Source of the DNA: Rossellomorea pakistanensis
Lineage (GTDB): Bacteria > Bacillota > Bacilli > Bacillales > Bacillaceae_B
NCBI RefSeq assembly: GCF_016908495.1
Contig: NZ_JAFBDZ010000002.1
Location: forward strand, 558,001 to 622,000
Direction: 5' to 3'
Length of the DNA stretch: 64,000 nt
Positions 43,142-53,092 of this stretch are shown here, in pieces. A program made the position numbers and the translations under genes. The first letter of the stretch is position 1; every line of letters starts with the position of its first letter. A model generated the notes under the pieces. That model worked only from the letters and a program-made list of their open reading frames with translations, was not told the DNA's origin and did no database searches.

Positions 43142-44086
43142 ATGAGCGAAATGGAGAAGGATCAGTTAAGTATTGAAGTGGCAAAGCTTTATTATTTATC
43201 GAGCTTAGGACAGCAGCAGATTGCCGATAAGCTTAAACTATCCAGACCGGCTATATCAAGATTACTAAGCTATGCCAAAGAAAAAGGGTATGTACAGATC
43301 GAGATAAGGGATCCTTATACAGATATAGATCAATTAGCGAGGGATGTGAAGGAACGATATGGTTTAGAGGATATTATCGTGACCTCCTCACCATCAGACG
43401 ATTATGAGACCATTAAACAATTTATAAGTGAAGCTGCGGCAGTTTATCTACAGAATCATGTAAAACAAGGAGATATTCTAGGCGTTAGTTGGGGAACGAC
43501 TATTTACGAGACTTCTAAGCATTTGTTAAAACAACCGATAAAAGGCGTGACAGTTGTTCAGCTAAAAGGTGGGATTAGTCATTCGAAAGTTATGACGCAT
43601 GCCTATGAAACAATCGATATGTTTGCTGATGCGTTTAATACGATTCCAATGCATTTACCGCTACCCGTCGTTTTTGATAATGCACAAGTGAAAAATCAGG
43701 TTGAAGAAGATCGCCATATACGTCGCATCATCGAAATGGGCCGTCAAGCGAATATTGCTGTTTTTACCGTCGGGACCGTCCGCGATAAGGCTTTATTGTT
43801 TAAGCTTGGCTATTTTAGTTCTGATGAAAAGGAGCTATTACAGAAGGAAGCTGTAGGGGATATTTGTTCCCGCTTTTTTAATGAGAAAGGTGAAATCGTT
43901 CATGAAGAAATTAACAATCGAACGATTGGAATTGAATTGCAAGAATTAGAGCAAAAAGAAAAAGCAATTCTAGTGGCAGGGGGGAAGCGTAAATTAAAAG
44001 CCATTAAAGGCGCTCTGACAGGCAAACATGCGAATGTTTTAATTACAGATCAATATACGGCAGAGAACCTACTAAGGGACGACTGA
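43142..44086 (+). CDS. deoR: DeoR-type (SorC family) deoxyribonucleoside repressor
   Basis: 314 residues. The N-terminal helix-turn-helix contains [20 protein letters not shown]. The large C-terminal SorC sugar-binding domain contains L-G-V-S-W-G-T-T near 110-117 and V-A-G-G-K-R-K near the end. It matches Bacillus DeoR, which represses the dra-nupC-pdp operon and is released by deoxyribose-5-phosphate. The operator can be read at 44082-44099, overlapping its own stop codon. GTG 43133 is in frame, but ATG 43142 has the correct distance from AAGGGTG. Confidence 0.92.
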   Translation: MSEMEKDQLSIEVAKLYYLSSLGQQQIADKLKLSRPAISRLLSYAKEKGYVQIEIRDPYTDIDQLARDVKERYGLEDIIVTSSPSDDYETIKQFISEAAAVYLQNHVKQGDILGVSWGTTIYETSKHLLKQPIKGVTVVQLKGGISHSKVMTHAYETIDMFADAFNTIPMHLPLPVVFDNAQVKNQVEEDRHIRRIIEMGRQANIAVFTVGTVRDKALLFKLGYFSSDEKELLQKEAVGDICSRFFNEKGEIVHEEINNRTIGIELQELEQKEKAILVAGGKRKLKAIKGALTGKHANVLITDQYTAENLLRDD

Positions 44087-44134
44087 ACAAAATTTCAGTT
44101 GTCCTTTTACATTTGTTCAAAATCGAGTTATAAT
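44082..44134 (+). promoter_or_regulatory. deo operon promoter with DeoR operator
   Basis: ACTGAA-CAAAAT-TTCAGT (44082-44099) has the same arms-and-spacer structure as the B. subtilis DeoR operator ATTGAA-CAAAAT-TTCAAT. TTTACA (44106-44111), 17 bases and TATAAT (44129-44134) form the promoter. A further half site GTTCAA (44115-44120) lies between -35 and -10, as in B. subtilis. The operator includes the deoR stop codon TGA (44084-44086). Confidence 0.85.
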
Positions 44135-44147
44135 GAAAACGAAATCA
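44133..44147. promoter_or_regulatory. cre site of the deo operon
   Basis: ATGAAAACGAAATCA fits the CcpA consensus WTGNAANCGNWNNCW at every fixed position. It overlaps the end of the -10 box and the transcription start, so bound CcpA would block transcription when glucose is plentiful. Confidence 0.75.
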
Positions 44148-44180
44148 AAAAACAAAAGAAAAATTGGAGGATATAAATCT

Positions 44181-44849
44181 ATGAATATAGCAAAATATAT
44201 TGATCATACAGCATTAAAAGCAGATACAAGCAAGGAAGCGATTCAAAAACTAATAGATGAAGCAAAGCAATATGGCTTTAAATCTGTATGTGTGAATCCT
44301 GGATATGTTTCATTTGCAAGTGAGCAATTGAAAGATACAGGTGTTGAAGTTTGTACGGTCATTGGTTTTCCACTAGGGGCATCAACAACTGAAACGAAAG
44401 TATTTGAAACAAAGGATGCCATCGAAAAAGGGGCAACGGAAATTGATATGGTTATTAATGTTAGCCAGTTAAAAGATAAAGAAGATGCTGCTGTTGAATT
44501 TGAAATTAGTGAAATTGTGAAAGCGGCAAAAGGGAAAGCCATTGTTAAAGTGATTATTGAAACATCTCTTTTAACAGATGAGGAGAAAGAAAGAGCATGT
44601 CTTTTAGCGAAAAAAGCGAATGCTGATTTTGTCAAAACTTCAACTGGTTTTTCAACTGGTGGTGCAACCGTTGAAGACATTAAATTAATGCGTTCAGTGG
44701 TTGGTGAAGACATGGGAGTAAAAGCTAGCGGTGGTATTCGCACGATTGAGGATGTAAACAGTATGATCGAAGCAGGTGCAACTCGAATTGGAGCAAGTGC
44801 GGGTGTATCGATTATGAAAGGCGAAAATAATATCGTTGATAATTATTAA
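44181..44849 (+). CDS. deoC: Deoxyribose-phosphate aldolase
   Basis: 222 residues, the normal length for Bacillus DeoC (Dra). The Schiff-base Lys152 lies in D-F-V-K-T-S-T-G-F and the second active-site Lys181 in V-K-A-S-G-G-I. I-D-H-T-A-L-K near the start is the family opening. It splits 2-deoxyribose-5-phosphate into glyceraldehyde-3-phosphate and acetaldehyde, the last step of deoxynucleoside catabolism and the one that removes the DeoR inducer. GGAGG is ten bases before ATG 44181; the upstream in-frame ATG at 44133 lies in the promoter. Confidence 0.95.
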   Translation: MNIAKYIDHTALKADTSKEAIQKLIDEAKQYGFKSVCVNPGYVSFASEQLKDTGVEVCTVIGFPLGASTTETKVFETKDAIEKGATEIDMVINVSQLKDKEDAAVEFEISEIVKAAKGKAIVKVIIETSLLTDEEKERACLLAKKANADFVKTSTGFSTGGATVEDIKLMRSVVGEDMGVKASGGIRTIEDVNSMIEAGATRIGASAGVSIMKGENNIVDNY

Positions 44850-44853
44850 GATT

Positions 44854-44941
44854 TAGGACTGTCTCTTCAGGAATCACAACTCAAATCTTCTTCAATTTAT
44901 GGGCGATCAATGTTGTTCCGACCACTTATGGGACAGCTCCA
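44854..44941. repeat. Dispersed nested hairpin element, copy 8 (short, inside the deo operon)
   Basis: GGACTGTCTC pairs with GGGACAGCTCC at the ends, and GGAATCACAAC with TGTTGTTCC inside. The central AGAAG stem of other copies is missing, so it is a shortened form. It sits in the 190-base gap between deoC and nupC and may reduce expression of the distal genes. Confidence 0.7.
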
Positions 44942-45012
44942 CATTCATATAAGGTTCCAGGGATTTTTTTGTAAAAACCATCTTAGGATGGTTTTCCCTA
45001 TTTTTGCACCAA

Positions 45013-45027
45013 AAGAAAACGCTTACT
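45013..45027. promoter_or_regulatory. cre-like site before nupC
   Basis: AAGAAAACGCTTACT matches the CcpA consensus except for one base (A instead of T at position 2). It ends one base before the AGGAG SD of nupC. It may act as a roadblock or serve an internal promoter. Confidence 0.45.
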
Positions 45028-45039
45028 AGGAGATGAATT

Positions 45040-46218
45040 ATGCACTATATTGTAGGTATTATCGGGCTTTTTGTGTTTTTATTTTTAGCTTGGGTAATGA
45101 GTAGTGACAAAAAGAAGATCAAAATCAAACCGATTATCACGATGCTAGTGATTCAGTTTGTTTTAGGTTTTATTTTACTCAATACCTTTGTTGGAACTTT
45201 TATTGTTGGACATATTGCAAGAGCTTTTGAAAAGTTACTAGGATTTGCAGCAGAAGGAGTCAACTTTGTATTTGGCGGCTTAGTAAATGCTGAAGAATCT
45301 ACTTTCTTTATTGGTGTGTTATTACCTATTATATTTATTTCAGCATTAATAGGAATCCTTCAATATACGAAAATTTTACCGGTATTTATGAAGGGAATTG
45401 GTTTTGTCTTAAGTAAAGTCAGTGGTATGGGAAAATTGGAATCCTATAATGCGGTGGCAAGTGCTATGATCGGCCAATCTGAAGTTTTTATAACATTGAA
45501 AAATCAACTAGCACATATCTCCAATCAACGACTTTACACATTATGTGCCTCTGCCATGTCAACCGTTTCAATGGCAATTGTGGGCTCGTATATGACATTA
45601 ATTAAACCGGAGTATGTTGTGACTGCTATCGTTTTAAATTTGTTTGGTGGTTTTATCATTGCATCTATCATCAACCCTTACACCGTTCATGATGAGGAAG
45701 ATTTAATTGAAACGAAAGATAAGAAGCAGTCTTTCTTCGAAGTTTTAGGTGAGTATATTTTAGATGGATTTAAAGTAGCCGTGATTGTTGGAGCAATGTT
45801 GATTGGATTCGTTGCGATTATTGCGATGATCAATGGTATTTTTGATGCCGTGTTTGGCGTAACCTTCCAACAGGTGCTAGGTTATGTATTCGCACCACTT
45901 GCCTTTATGACAGGTATTCCTTGGTCTGAAAGTGTGAATGCCGGAAGTATTATGGCAACAAAGATTGTAACAAACGAATTTGTTGCAATGGGTGAGCTTG
46001 CAGGTACAACCATCGACTTTAGTGAGAGAACAACGGCATTAATCTCAGTATTCTTAGTATCATTTGCTAACTTTTCATCGATTGGGATTATTTCAGGAGC
46101 CGTTAAAGGCTTGGATGATGAAAAAGGGAATGTTGTTGCGAAGTTTGGGTTGAAATTACTTTACGGTGCAACATTGGTTAGCTTTTTAACTACAGCCGTT
46201 GTGGGATTAATCTATTAA
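45040..46218 (+). CDS. nupC: Concentrative nucleoside transporter NupC
   Basis: 392 residues with about nine to ten membrane helices, CNT family. Conserved segments are G-Q-S-E-V-F-I-T near residues 145-152, which binds nucleoside and cation, and P-W-S-E-S-V-N-A-G-S near 304-313. It imports pyrimidine (deoxy)nucleosides with a proton or sodium ion. It lies between deoC and pdp, as in the B. subtilis dra-nupC-pdp operon. ATG 45040 follows AGGAG by seven bases. Confidence 0.94.
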   Translation: MHYIVGIIGLFVFLFLAWVMSSDKKKIKIKPIITMLVIQFVLGFILLNTFVGTFIVGHIARAFEKLLGFAAEGVNFVFGGLVNAEESTFFIGVLLPIIFISALIGILQYTKILPVFMKGIGFVLSKVSGMGKLESYNAVASAMIGQSEVFITLKNQLAHISNQRLYTLCASAMSTVSMAIVGSYMTLIKPEYVVTAIVLNLFGGFIIASIINPYTVHDEEDLIETKDKKQSFFEVLGEYILDGFKVAVIVGAMLIGFVAIIAMINGIFDAVFGVTFQQVLGYVFAPLAFMTGIPWSESVNAGSIMATKIVTNEFVAMGELAGTTIDFSERTTALISVFLVSFANFSSIGIISGAVKGLDDEKGNVVAKFGLKLLYGATLVSFLTTAVVGLIY

Positions 46219-46257
46219 GCTGACGAGTAAAAAGTGAACATAAAGGAGTGCATAAGC

Positions 46258-47559
46258 ATGAGAATGGTCGATTTAATTGAAAAGAAACGAGAAGGACATG
46301 AATTAACAAAAGCCGAGATTCAGTTTATTATCGATGGTTACACTAAAGGTGATATTCCAGACTATCAAATAAGTGCGATTTTAATGGCTGTCTACTTTAA
46401 TGATATGACGGATCAAGAGAGAGCTCACTTAACGATGGCAATGGTTGAATCAGGTGATACCATTGATTTATCCGCTATTCATGGAATTAAAGTGGACAAG
46501 CATAGTACTGGTGGAGTGGGGGATACAACCACATTAGTCCTAGCACCATTAGTAGCAGCACTCGATATCCCAGTGGCAAAAATGTCAGGTCGTGGACTGG
46601 GGCATACAGGCGGTACGATTGATAAATTAGAGAGTATTGATGGCTTCCATGTTGAAATTTCAACAAATGACTTCATTGAATATGTGAATCGAGATAAAAT
46701 GGCCGTTATTGGACAAACAGGTAACTTAACACCCGCTGACAAAAAATTATATGCCTTACGTGATGTAACAGCGACAGTGAATGCGATTCCATTAATCGCA
46801 AGCTCGATCATGAGTAAAAAAATTGCAGCAGGATCCGATGCAATTGTCCTTGATGTAAAAACAGGCGCAGGTGCGTTTATGAAAACGATTGAAGAAGCTG
46901 AACAATTAGCTCGTGCAATGGTCAAGATCGGTCAAGAGGTCGGACGTCAAACCATGGCGGTTATATCTGATATGTCTCAGCCATTAGGATATGCGATTGG
47001 TAACGCTCTTGAAATGAAAGAAGCCATTGATACACTAAGAGGCGAAGGACCAGAAGATTTAACAGAGTTATCGTTATTACTAGGCAGCCAGATGGTTGTA
47101 CTAGCGAAAAAAGCGGATACTCTTGAAGAGGCAAGAGGAATGTTACAAGAAGTCATTGACAATGGTAAAGCTCTCGAAAAATTCAAGGTTTTTATTAAAA
47201 ATCAAGGGGGAGACCCTTCTATTGTCGATCAACCAGAAAAGCTGCCTGAAGCAACGTATAAAATCGATGTCCCAGCAAAGCAAAGTGGTTATATTTCAAA
47301 GATTGTTGCGGATGAAATGGGTGTAGCATCGATGTTATTAGGGGCAGGTCGTGCGACTAAAGAAGATGACATTGACTTAGCAGTGGGAATTGTCCTAAAA
47401 GCAAAAATTGGTGATGAAGTGAAAGAGGGCGAAACTCTAGTAACGATTCATTCAAACCAAGAAAATGTCGACGATGTCATAGGAAAAATATATGACTGCA
47501 TTTCTTTTGCAGATGCTGTTGAATCACCTAAATTAGTTCATAAAGTGATTACTGAGTAA
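46258..47559 (+). CDS. pdp: Pyrimidine-nucleoside phosphorylase
   Basis: 433 residues, the standard length. The signature K-H-S-T-G-G-V-G-D near residues 81-89 and [13 protein letters not shown] near 108-120 identify the thymidine/pyrimidine phosphorylase family. It cleaves uridine, deoxyuridine and thymidine with phosphate, giving (deoxy)ribose-1-phosphate and base. AAGGAG is nine bases before ATG 46258; an upstream in-frame start at 46234 lacks an SD. It is the last gene of the deo operon and is followed by a terminator. Confidence 0.95.
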   Translation: MRMVDLIEKKREGHELTKAEIQFIIDGYTKGDIPDYQISAILMAVYFNDMTDQERAHLTMAMVESGDTIDLSAIHGIKVDKHSTGGVGDTTTLVLAPLVAALDIPVAKMSGRGLGHTGGTIDKLESIDGFHVEISTNDFIEYVNRDKMAVIGQTGNLTPADKKLYALRDVTATVNAIPLIASSIMSKKIAAGSDAIVLDVKTGAGAFMKTIEEAEQLARAMVKIGQEVGRQTMAVISDMSQPLGYAIGNALEMKEAIDTLRGEGPEDLTELSLLLGSQMVVLAKKADTLEEARGMLQEVIDNGKALEKFKVFIKNQGGDPSIVDQPEKLPEATYKIDVPAKQSGYISKIVADEMGVASMLLGAGRATKEDDIDLAVGIVLKAKIGDEVKEGETLVTIHSNQENVDDVIGKIYDCISFADAVESPKLVHKVITE

Positions 47560-47600
47560 TGATATAAAAAACCTTTCAAATTATAAATAGGGAGAGAACG

Positions 47601-47628
47601 AACCCTCATAGATTATGGGGGTTTTTAT
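47601..47628 (+). terminator. Terminator of the deo operon
   Basis: AACCCTCATA pairs with TATGGGGGTT and is followed by a T run, 42 bases after pdp. Confidence 0.85.
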
Positions 47629-47754
47629 TATTCAATAAAAATATATTATATTTCAATTTAGCGTAATTTATCATGAACTGGGTGTGTTGAAGGTCACAAG
47701 TAGCTCTTTGGTACTGACTTGGTAAAGTGAATTTGTCAGTATAATATATTGGCT

Positions 47755-47876
47755 TAAAGTAGTGTTCCAAAAGGGGCGGAACACTACGATGATCATATAT
47801 ATAGATGCTTTAAGAAATGACTCTATATAGTAAAATTGTAATTTCTGGCATCTTTGATTTGGGATAGCCCCTTTGC
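47755..47876. repeat. Dispersed nested hairpin element, copy 9; gap 47629-48111 otherwise empty
   Basis: The right end TTTGGGATAGCCCC is well kept, while the left end GTGTTCCAAA is altered. CTATATAG near 47823 pairs with the ATATATAG on its left. The remaining intergenic sequence up to 48111 is AT-rich and shows no gene. Confidence 0.65.
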
Positions 47877-48111
47877 TTTATTTACAAAAGATTAATAGAA
47901 AGTAGCATTGTAGTTCATAAAATATGATTAGAATACAATCAAAAGCACATTAAAATAACTAAAACAATATTGTTTATGTGTTTTTATTTGGTTTTGGGAA
48001 GGAGGAGTTCGTAAGAGGCTATAGCTATAACGCAAATAGGTAGGACCGTTTCTTTGAAAATTGTAAATGATATTCTTTTAAATTAGTAAAAATAGTATTA
48101 GGAGGAGTATT

Positions 48112-49752
48112 ATGAAATTTAATATCAGAAATTTGTTAACCCTCATTGTAGCAATTGCTGTTGTCTGTGCTGCTATCCCTGTCCTTACTTTTGCTAAAGA
48201 ATATGGTAAAGCTGTTGAAACTCCAAAAGCCTCAGAACCTAGTGGTAGATACGAAAATGCCAAAATCATTTCACTCAGTACTCAAACTAAGAATGCCGAT
48301 ATTTACTACACACTTGATGGAACTTTGCCAACTAAAAAAAGTAGGAAATATAATAAAAATAACCCTATAACCATAACAAAAACGACTAATTTAAGTGTAA
48401 TAGCAATTAAAAAAGGGTTATCTAGTAAGCCAGCAACTTACTCCTATATTATAAAGACAAAAGAAAAACCATTACTTCAGTTTGTTGCAATGTCAGACGT
48501 ACATGTTGGGTCACATGAAAAAGGGGATGCAAGATATGCAAGTTTTTTTGACACGATCGCAACGATTTTTCCTCAACCTGATGCTATTTTATCAGTAGGA
48601 GATATGATAAACGATAATGGTTTTGATAAACCGAATGATCATAAAATAGTAAAAGAAATATTTCTAGATAACTTAAAAAGAAAAAATATGACGAATACCA
48701 AAATACAATTGGCAATTGGTAACCACGATGCGAGCGTTTCTAAAATGCAGGAACATTACCCAGCTGAGTGGTTTACTAGTCAAAAAAATGGATATTATGA
48801 AACGCAGATTGGAGGATACTCCTTCTTCTTTCTGAATGGAAATAATTACAACTATGATACAACCCAAAGAAATTGGTTGAAAGGGAGGTTATCTGAAATT
48901 ATAGCTGACCCTAAAAACATGAATAAACCTATTTTTGTAAGCGTGCATCAACCGATTTCCGGTTCAGTGATGGATGGTCAACAGTCTTCTAACCCAAACT
49001 TGTATAAAGATCTTAAAGAATATCCGCAAGTCATTACCCTTTCTGGACATTCTCATCTTAATATTAATGATGATCGCTCTATTTATCAGAATGATTTTAC
49101 CTCTATTAATCTAGGATCCATGTCTTACATAGAGTCGGATCGAGGGTATCAATCTGTAACTTCTGAAGGAATTGCTGACAGATTTGAATTCCCTGTATCT
49201 CAAGCGCAATTTATCGAGGTATATGAGAATCGAGTGGAGATAGAGAGAGTCGCGTTAAATGCTGATCCTGGTGATATTTATACAAATGGAAAATGGTCAG
49301 CTGAACCGCAGCCACCATATAATAGCGCAGGAGCTACCGTGGGTGAAAAATGGGTAGTTGAGTTAAAAGGAAAAACCGATGAAGAAATTAAAAGCAATTT
49401 CAAATATACACCTGAAAACAGAAATCAAGTTGCTCCCCAATTTAAAGGAAACAGTAAACTTCATGTTAGAGAAAAAATGGGTGTCCCAAATTTATCATTT
49501 TTACAAGCTAAGGATGATCAAATGGTCCATCATTATGAAGTAAAAGTGAGAAATGAAAGCACGGACAAAATAGTAAAATCTTTGAAGGTGTTTTCTGATT
49601 ATATGTACTCGCCGATTCCGGACAAAATGATCATTCCTTTAGAAGGCCTTGAAGCACAAACAAAGTATAATGTTGAAGTGGTTGCTGTGGATAGCTATGA
49701 TAATAAATCATTATCTATTCAAAAAGTATTTAAAACAGGCGTAACGTTTTAG
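48112..49752 (+). CDS. Secreted metallophosphoesterase with N-terminal CHB_HEX_C-type and C-terminal FN3-like domains
   Basis: 546 residues. The signal peptide runs to about residue 29 (L-T-F-A-K). The next domain (about 38-118), with D-I-Y-Y-T-L-D-G-T-L-P-T, is the chitobiase/hexosaminidase C-terminal-type fold. The calcineurin-like domain (about 124-380) shows M-S-D-V-H-V-G, V-G-D-M-I, I-G-N-H-D and S-G-H-S-H in the expected order. A beta-sandwich C-terminus (about 445-546), N-V-E-V-V-A-V-D-S, resembles FN3. Probably extracellular; substrate unknown. No cell-wall sorting signal is seen. ATG follows AGGAGGAG. Confidence 0.87.
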   Translation: MKFNIRNLLTLIVAIAVVCAAIPVLTFAKEYGKAVETPKASEPSGRYENAKIISLSTQTKNADIYYTLDGTLPTKKSRKYNKNNPITITKTTNLSVIAIKKGLSSKPATYSYIIKTKEKPLLQFVAMSDVHVGSHEKGDARYASFFDTIATIFPQPDAILSVGDMINDNGFDKPNDHKIVKEIFLDNLKRKNMTNTKIQLAIGNHDASVSKMQEHYPAEWFTSQKNGYYETQIGGYSFFFLNGNNYNYDTTQRNWLKGRLSEIIADPKNMNKPIFVSVHQPISGSVMDGQQSSNPNLYKDLKEYPQVITLSGHSHLNINDDRSIYQNDFTSINLGSMSYIESDRGYQSVTSEGIADRFEFPVSQAQFIEVYENRVEIERVALNADPGDIYTNGKWSAEPQPPYNSAGATVGEKWVVELKGKTDEEIKSNFKYTPENRNQVAPQFKGNSKLHVREKMGVPNLSFLQAKDDQMVHHYEVKVRNESTDKIVKSLKVFSDYMYSPIPDKMIIPLEGLEAQTKYNVEVVAVDSYDNKSLSIQKVFKTGVTF

Positions 49753-50069
49753 AGGTAATACCTACTATAATTAAGTATTAATGTCTGAGCAATTGCAAAA
49801 AAGTGATTCCAGTATCCATGTAAAATAGTATCGATTTATATAACCCGATCTTAGATGATAAAGGTAGAGTTATTCCTATTCGTTATGGATAATTTAATTC
49901 TTGGCGATTAGGAAGTGGTTTTTATAACAAATCCACTTCTTGGGCTGTCCCCTTATGGGACAGCCTCACTATTATTCAATCAGCTTGTACAACCGTATAG
50001 CCAGCTGGAGATTCAGTAGTTGCTGAGCATCTTGAATGTTGCATACCAGTTATAATATTATGTTAAAAT
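49753..50069. repeat. Intergenic gap with a minimal form of the dispersed hairpin
   Basis: GGCTGTCCC (49943-49951) and GGGACAGCC (49957-49965) form a perfect 9-bp stem with a five-base loop, the outer ends of the hairpin family without its interior. No T tract follows. The rest of the 317-base gap shows no supported gene. Confidence 0.7.
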
Positions 50070-51158
50070 TTATGTGTTTTTTTTTTGTAATTGACTTATA
50101 ACCAGGATGAAAAGTGGGAGAAATAAACCAAAACTTAGAGTAAAGGCCCACCATGATGATAAAACGAATTTAATGAAATATGGTGAGTTTGGTACTATGA
50201 TAAGAGAGAGGTTAACAAGAATGATGCCCATCGGTAATGTCACTATTTTTTGGTTATTAATTTTTAATATTTGAGCTAATCCTAATATTGTCGCATAAAA
50301 ACAAATCAATAATTTGAAAAATAGAGTAATATACCATATAAAAGCTAATAATGCCTCAATTCGTTGGAAAAAGTTTCCGATATTGATTTTCTTGGCAATT
50401 GCATAAGAGGGATACATATTTCGATTGGTCAAATCAGCACCAAGAACGGTAATACTGAGAAAAATGATGATGGATAGACAAATACTTCCGATTAGCATTC
50501 CACTAATATAAGCTTTTGTAGCTTGACTTTTTTGATTAATATAAGGAAAAAACATTAACAGAATAACAGATTCTAAGTAATAGCCCATAATGGGAATAGT
50601 TCCCCCAAACAATGGTTTTATCCCATCTTCTAATACGGGTTGAATATTCTCGAACTTAATTTCAGGTGAAATCGAAATGATTAAAACGACAAAAAGAATC
50701 AACACCCAAGGTAAAAAAATTTCTGCTGCACGGGCCATAACCTCTATGCCAAGACGTGTCCCCATAATAATGATACTTAAAAAAAGAATAAGAATCGCTT
50801 GAATAGGAGTTTCCGGCATAATTTGCGTCTTCATGAAATCTCCTAGTTGCCAAAGAATAACACCTGCATCTATAAAAAAGAATGAAATAAATAATAGACC
50901 AATCATTTTTCCTACCCATGGGCCAAGAACTTTCTCACCGATCTGGATAATATTCTTAGACGGAAACTGATTCCCAAGCAAACTGTACAACGATACTAAC
51001 AAAACTCCTAGTACGCTAGCTAATAGAGCTGAAATCCATGCATCCTGTTTTGCTAAAACGGTAACATTTGCAGGAATGAATAATATTGTATCTCCAATCA
51101 CAAATAGTGTGAATAATACAGTAAATTGATTCGGGCTTATTTTTGTATTATCGACCAT
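50070..51158 (-). CDS. Orphan spore germination permease (GerAB family)
   Basis: 362 residues with ten predicted helices, the same family as the B gene at 36034-37158 (K-I-S-P-N-Q-F near the start, K-Q-D-A-W-I-S near 36-42). No A or C partner lies nearby, so it is an orphan B subunit that might join another receptor. GGGG is seven bases before ATG 51158; the frame extends to 51188. It is transcribed away from the two-component genes on its right. Confidence 0.88.
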   Translation of the reverse strand: MVDNTKISPNQFTVLFTLFVIGDTILFIPANVTVLAKQDAWISALLASVLGVLLVSLYSLLGNQFPSKNIIQIGEKVLGPWVGKMIGLLFISFFFIDAGVILWQLGDFMKTQIMPETPIQAILILFLSIIIMGTRLGIEVMARAAEIFLPWVLILFVVLIISISPEIKFENIQPVLEDGIKPLFGGTIPIMGYYLESVILLMFFPYINQKSQATKAYISGMLIGSICLSIIIFLSITVLGADLTNRNMYPSYAIAKKINIGNFFQRIEALLAFIWYITLFFKLLICFYATILGLAQILKINNQKIVTLPMGIILVNLSLIIVPNSPYFIKFVLSSWWAFTLSFGLFLPLFILVISQLQKKNT

Positions 51159-51312
51159 TTTTTTCCCCATTTCATACTTATAAGACAAATAACTTATTGT
51201 TATTGATTATCTCCTAAACTTACCCAAATTAGACATGCGATCAGAGTACTTGTACTACCTTAATGTATTAACAAAACGATGTAATTCTTATCCTTTTTAA
51301 GTAATTCTTGTA

Positions 51313-51328
51313 GGTATAGTACTATATC
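51313..51328. promoter_or_regulatory. Palindrome upstream of the two-component genes, candidate regulator site
   Basis: GGTATAGTACTATATC contains the perfect palindrome TATAGTACTATA. Its half GGTATAGTAC recurs in inverted form as GTACTATACC at 53887-53896 upstream of the transporter operon. Confidence 0.4.
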
Positions 51329-51485
51329 TCAGGAGAAGAACTATTAATCAAGTTTTATTTTTTGTATTGAAAGAATCCTCCTTGGCCTCAAATGGATAGT
51401 AAAAACTCCCTTTACTAATCCCGCATTCAAAATGTTATATTTAAATAATAGAATTTTCAGTAATCTACTAATTAGGAGCTCTGAG

Positions 51486-53069
51486 ATGAAACGATTTTTA
51501 CGAGTACCTCTTCAAGTCAAGATATTAGGCCTTGTCATTTCACTTTTATTGCTGGTTATTGGGTTGTTGACATTATTATTTGCATACATGGAAACAAATG
51601 AAGATGTAGAACAAGCAGAAGAGCTGGCATTACAGACGGCAAAGACCCTTTCCTTCATGCCGGTTATTCAAGATTCTTTTCGTGAAAATAAACCGTCAGA
51701 AAATCTTGCTGCAACTGCGGAACAGCTAAGGGATCAGGTAGACGCTTCTTCCATACTAATTGAGGATCGGGAAGGGCTGCCCTTTGGGTATGTTGGGCAA
51801 GGTTCGGGTGAGGATGATCCGAAAGACCGCTACCGGGCACTTGTGTTCGGTAGTTATTATGTGACACGAGAAGGGAATGGGGATGAGGAGGTTTTGAAAG
51901 GGATTGCTCCCATTATCATTCGCTATGATCAATATCAGAAAGTTGAAGGAACCGTCATCGTAGAATTTAAAATGAAAACGATCCGTGAGAACATGACGAA
52001 GGATATTCGAACGATGCTGATTCTTTCTTGTTTTGTCCTCTTTCTTGGGGTTTTTGGGAGTATTATTCTCGCCCATAGTATCAGAAAGGATACTTTCGGA
52101 TTAGAGCCTTATCAAATTGCTGCGTTGTATCGGGAAAGGAATGCTGTTTTTCAATCCGTAAAAGAAGGAATAGTGGCTATTGATGAACACGGAATGATTA
52201 CCATGATGAATCAATCGGCGAAAGAGCTTTTAGGAATTACATCACGTGTAAGAGGGTTAAAAGCCGAAGAGGTAATCCCTTCTAAGAGCATGCTGCAAGC
52301 TTTATATTCTAGTAAAATCCAATCTAATTTAGAACTACAGTATAACGAAAAAACGATGATTATAAACTCCCAGCCGATTATGGAAGAAGGGAAAATGGTT
52401 GGGACGGTAACGAGTTTCCGTGACCGCACAGAAATTAAAAAAATGGTAGATGCCTTGTCAGAAGTCAAACAATATTCGGAGGATCTACGTGCACAAACCC
52501 ATGAGTTTAAGAATAAACTCTATGTTCTTTTAGGTCTCATCCAGCTGGGAAAACTAAAGGAGGCAATTGAGCTTATACAGGATGAAACAGAGCTCCAAGA
52601 ACACCATAGCCATCTATTCTTTAATAGTATTCTAGATGAAAAGGTACAGGCGATTTTGCTGGGGAAGCTGGCGAAAGCATCTGAGAAAAAAATTCAATTT
52701 GAAATAGAGGAGGAGAGCTCATTGACTCCGCTGCCTGAACGAATCGGGCTTTCCCCACTGATTGTCATTCTTGGAAATCTTATCGACAATGCCTTCGAAG
52801 CAGTAAACGAAAGGAATGAGAGGGTTGTGTCGTTTTTTGTAACAGATATCGGGAAAGACATAATTTTTGAAATAGCCGATAGCGGCGCAGGGATTCAAGT
52901 AGAGAATGAAGGGCTGCTCTTTCATAAAGGAGTTTCTTCAAAAGGAGATAACCGCGGATACGGACTTGCAAATGTAAAAGAGGAAGTGGACCTACTAGGG
53001 GGTTCCATTGAATGGATCTCCAGAAAAGAAGGTGGCACAATTTTCACTGTTTTTTTACCGAAAGGATAG
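51486..53069 (+). CDS. CitA/DcuS-type sensor histidine kinase
   Basis: 527 residues. Membrane helix 1 is near 10-33, an extracellular PAS-like sensor domain near 34-175, helix 2 near 177-199, a cytoplasmic PAS domain near 215-325 (G-I-V-A-I-D-E-H-G), and the kinase core has His339 in T-H-E-F-K-N-K-L. The ATPase motifs are N-L-I-D-N-A-F-E-A, D-S-G-A-G-I and G-Y-G-L-A-N-V-K. This class senses di- and tricarboxylates. AGGAG precedes ATG 51486; the extension to 51432 lacks an SD. The regulator and a tricarboxylate transporter follow on the same strand, so citrate-like acids are the likely signal. Confidence 0.92.
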   Translation: MKRFLRVPLQVKILGLVISLLLLVIGLLTLLFAYMETNEDVEQAEELALQTAKTLSFMPVIQDSFRENKPSENLAATAEQLRDQVDASSILIEDREGLPFGYVGQGSGEDDPKDRYRALVFGSYYVTREGNGDEEVLKGIAPIIIRYDQYQKVEGTVIVEFKMKTIRENMTKDIRTMLILSCFVLFLGVFGSIILAHSIRKDTFGLEPYQIAALYRERNAVFQSVKEGIVAIDEHGMITMMNQSAKELLGITSRVRGLKAEEVIPSKSMLQALYSSKIQSNLELQYNEKTMIINSQPIMEEGKMVGTVTSFRDRTEIKKMVDALSEVKQYSEDLRAQTHEFKNKLYVLLGLIQLGKLKEAIELIQDETELQEHHSHLFFNSILDEKVQAILLGKLAKASEKKIQFEIEEESSLTPLPERIGLSPLIVILGNLIDNAFEAVNERNERVVSFFVTDIGKDIIFEIADSGAGIQVENEGLLFHKGVSSKGDNRGYGLANVKEEVDLLGGSIEWISRKEGGTIFTVFLPKG

Positions 53070-53092
53070 TTGATAGAAAGGGAGAATGAGTG

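Noticed and set aside
44243..44743. A 166-residue open frame opposite deoC
   Set aside because: It is the reverse-strand shadow of a strongly conserved aldolase gene.
49973..50041. A 22-residue minus-strand ORF after the orphan germination gene
   Set aside because: It has no SD and no recognisable product; short open frames of this size are expected by chance.
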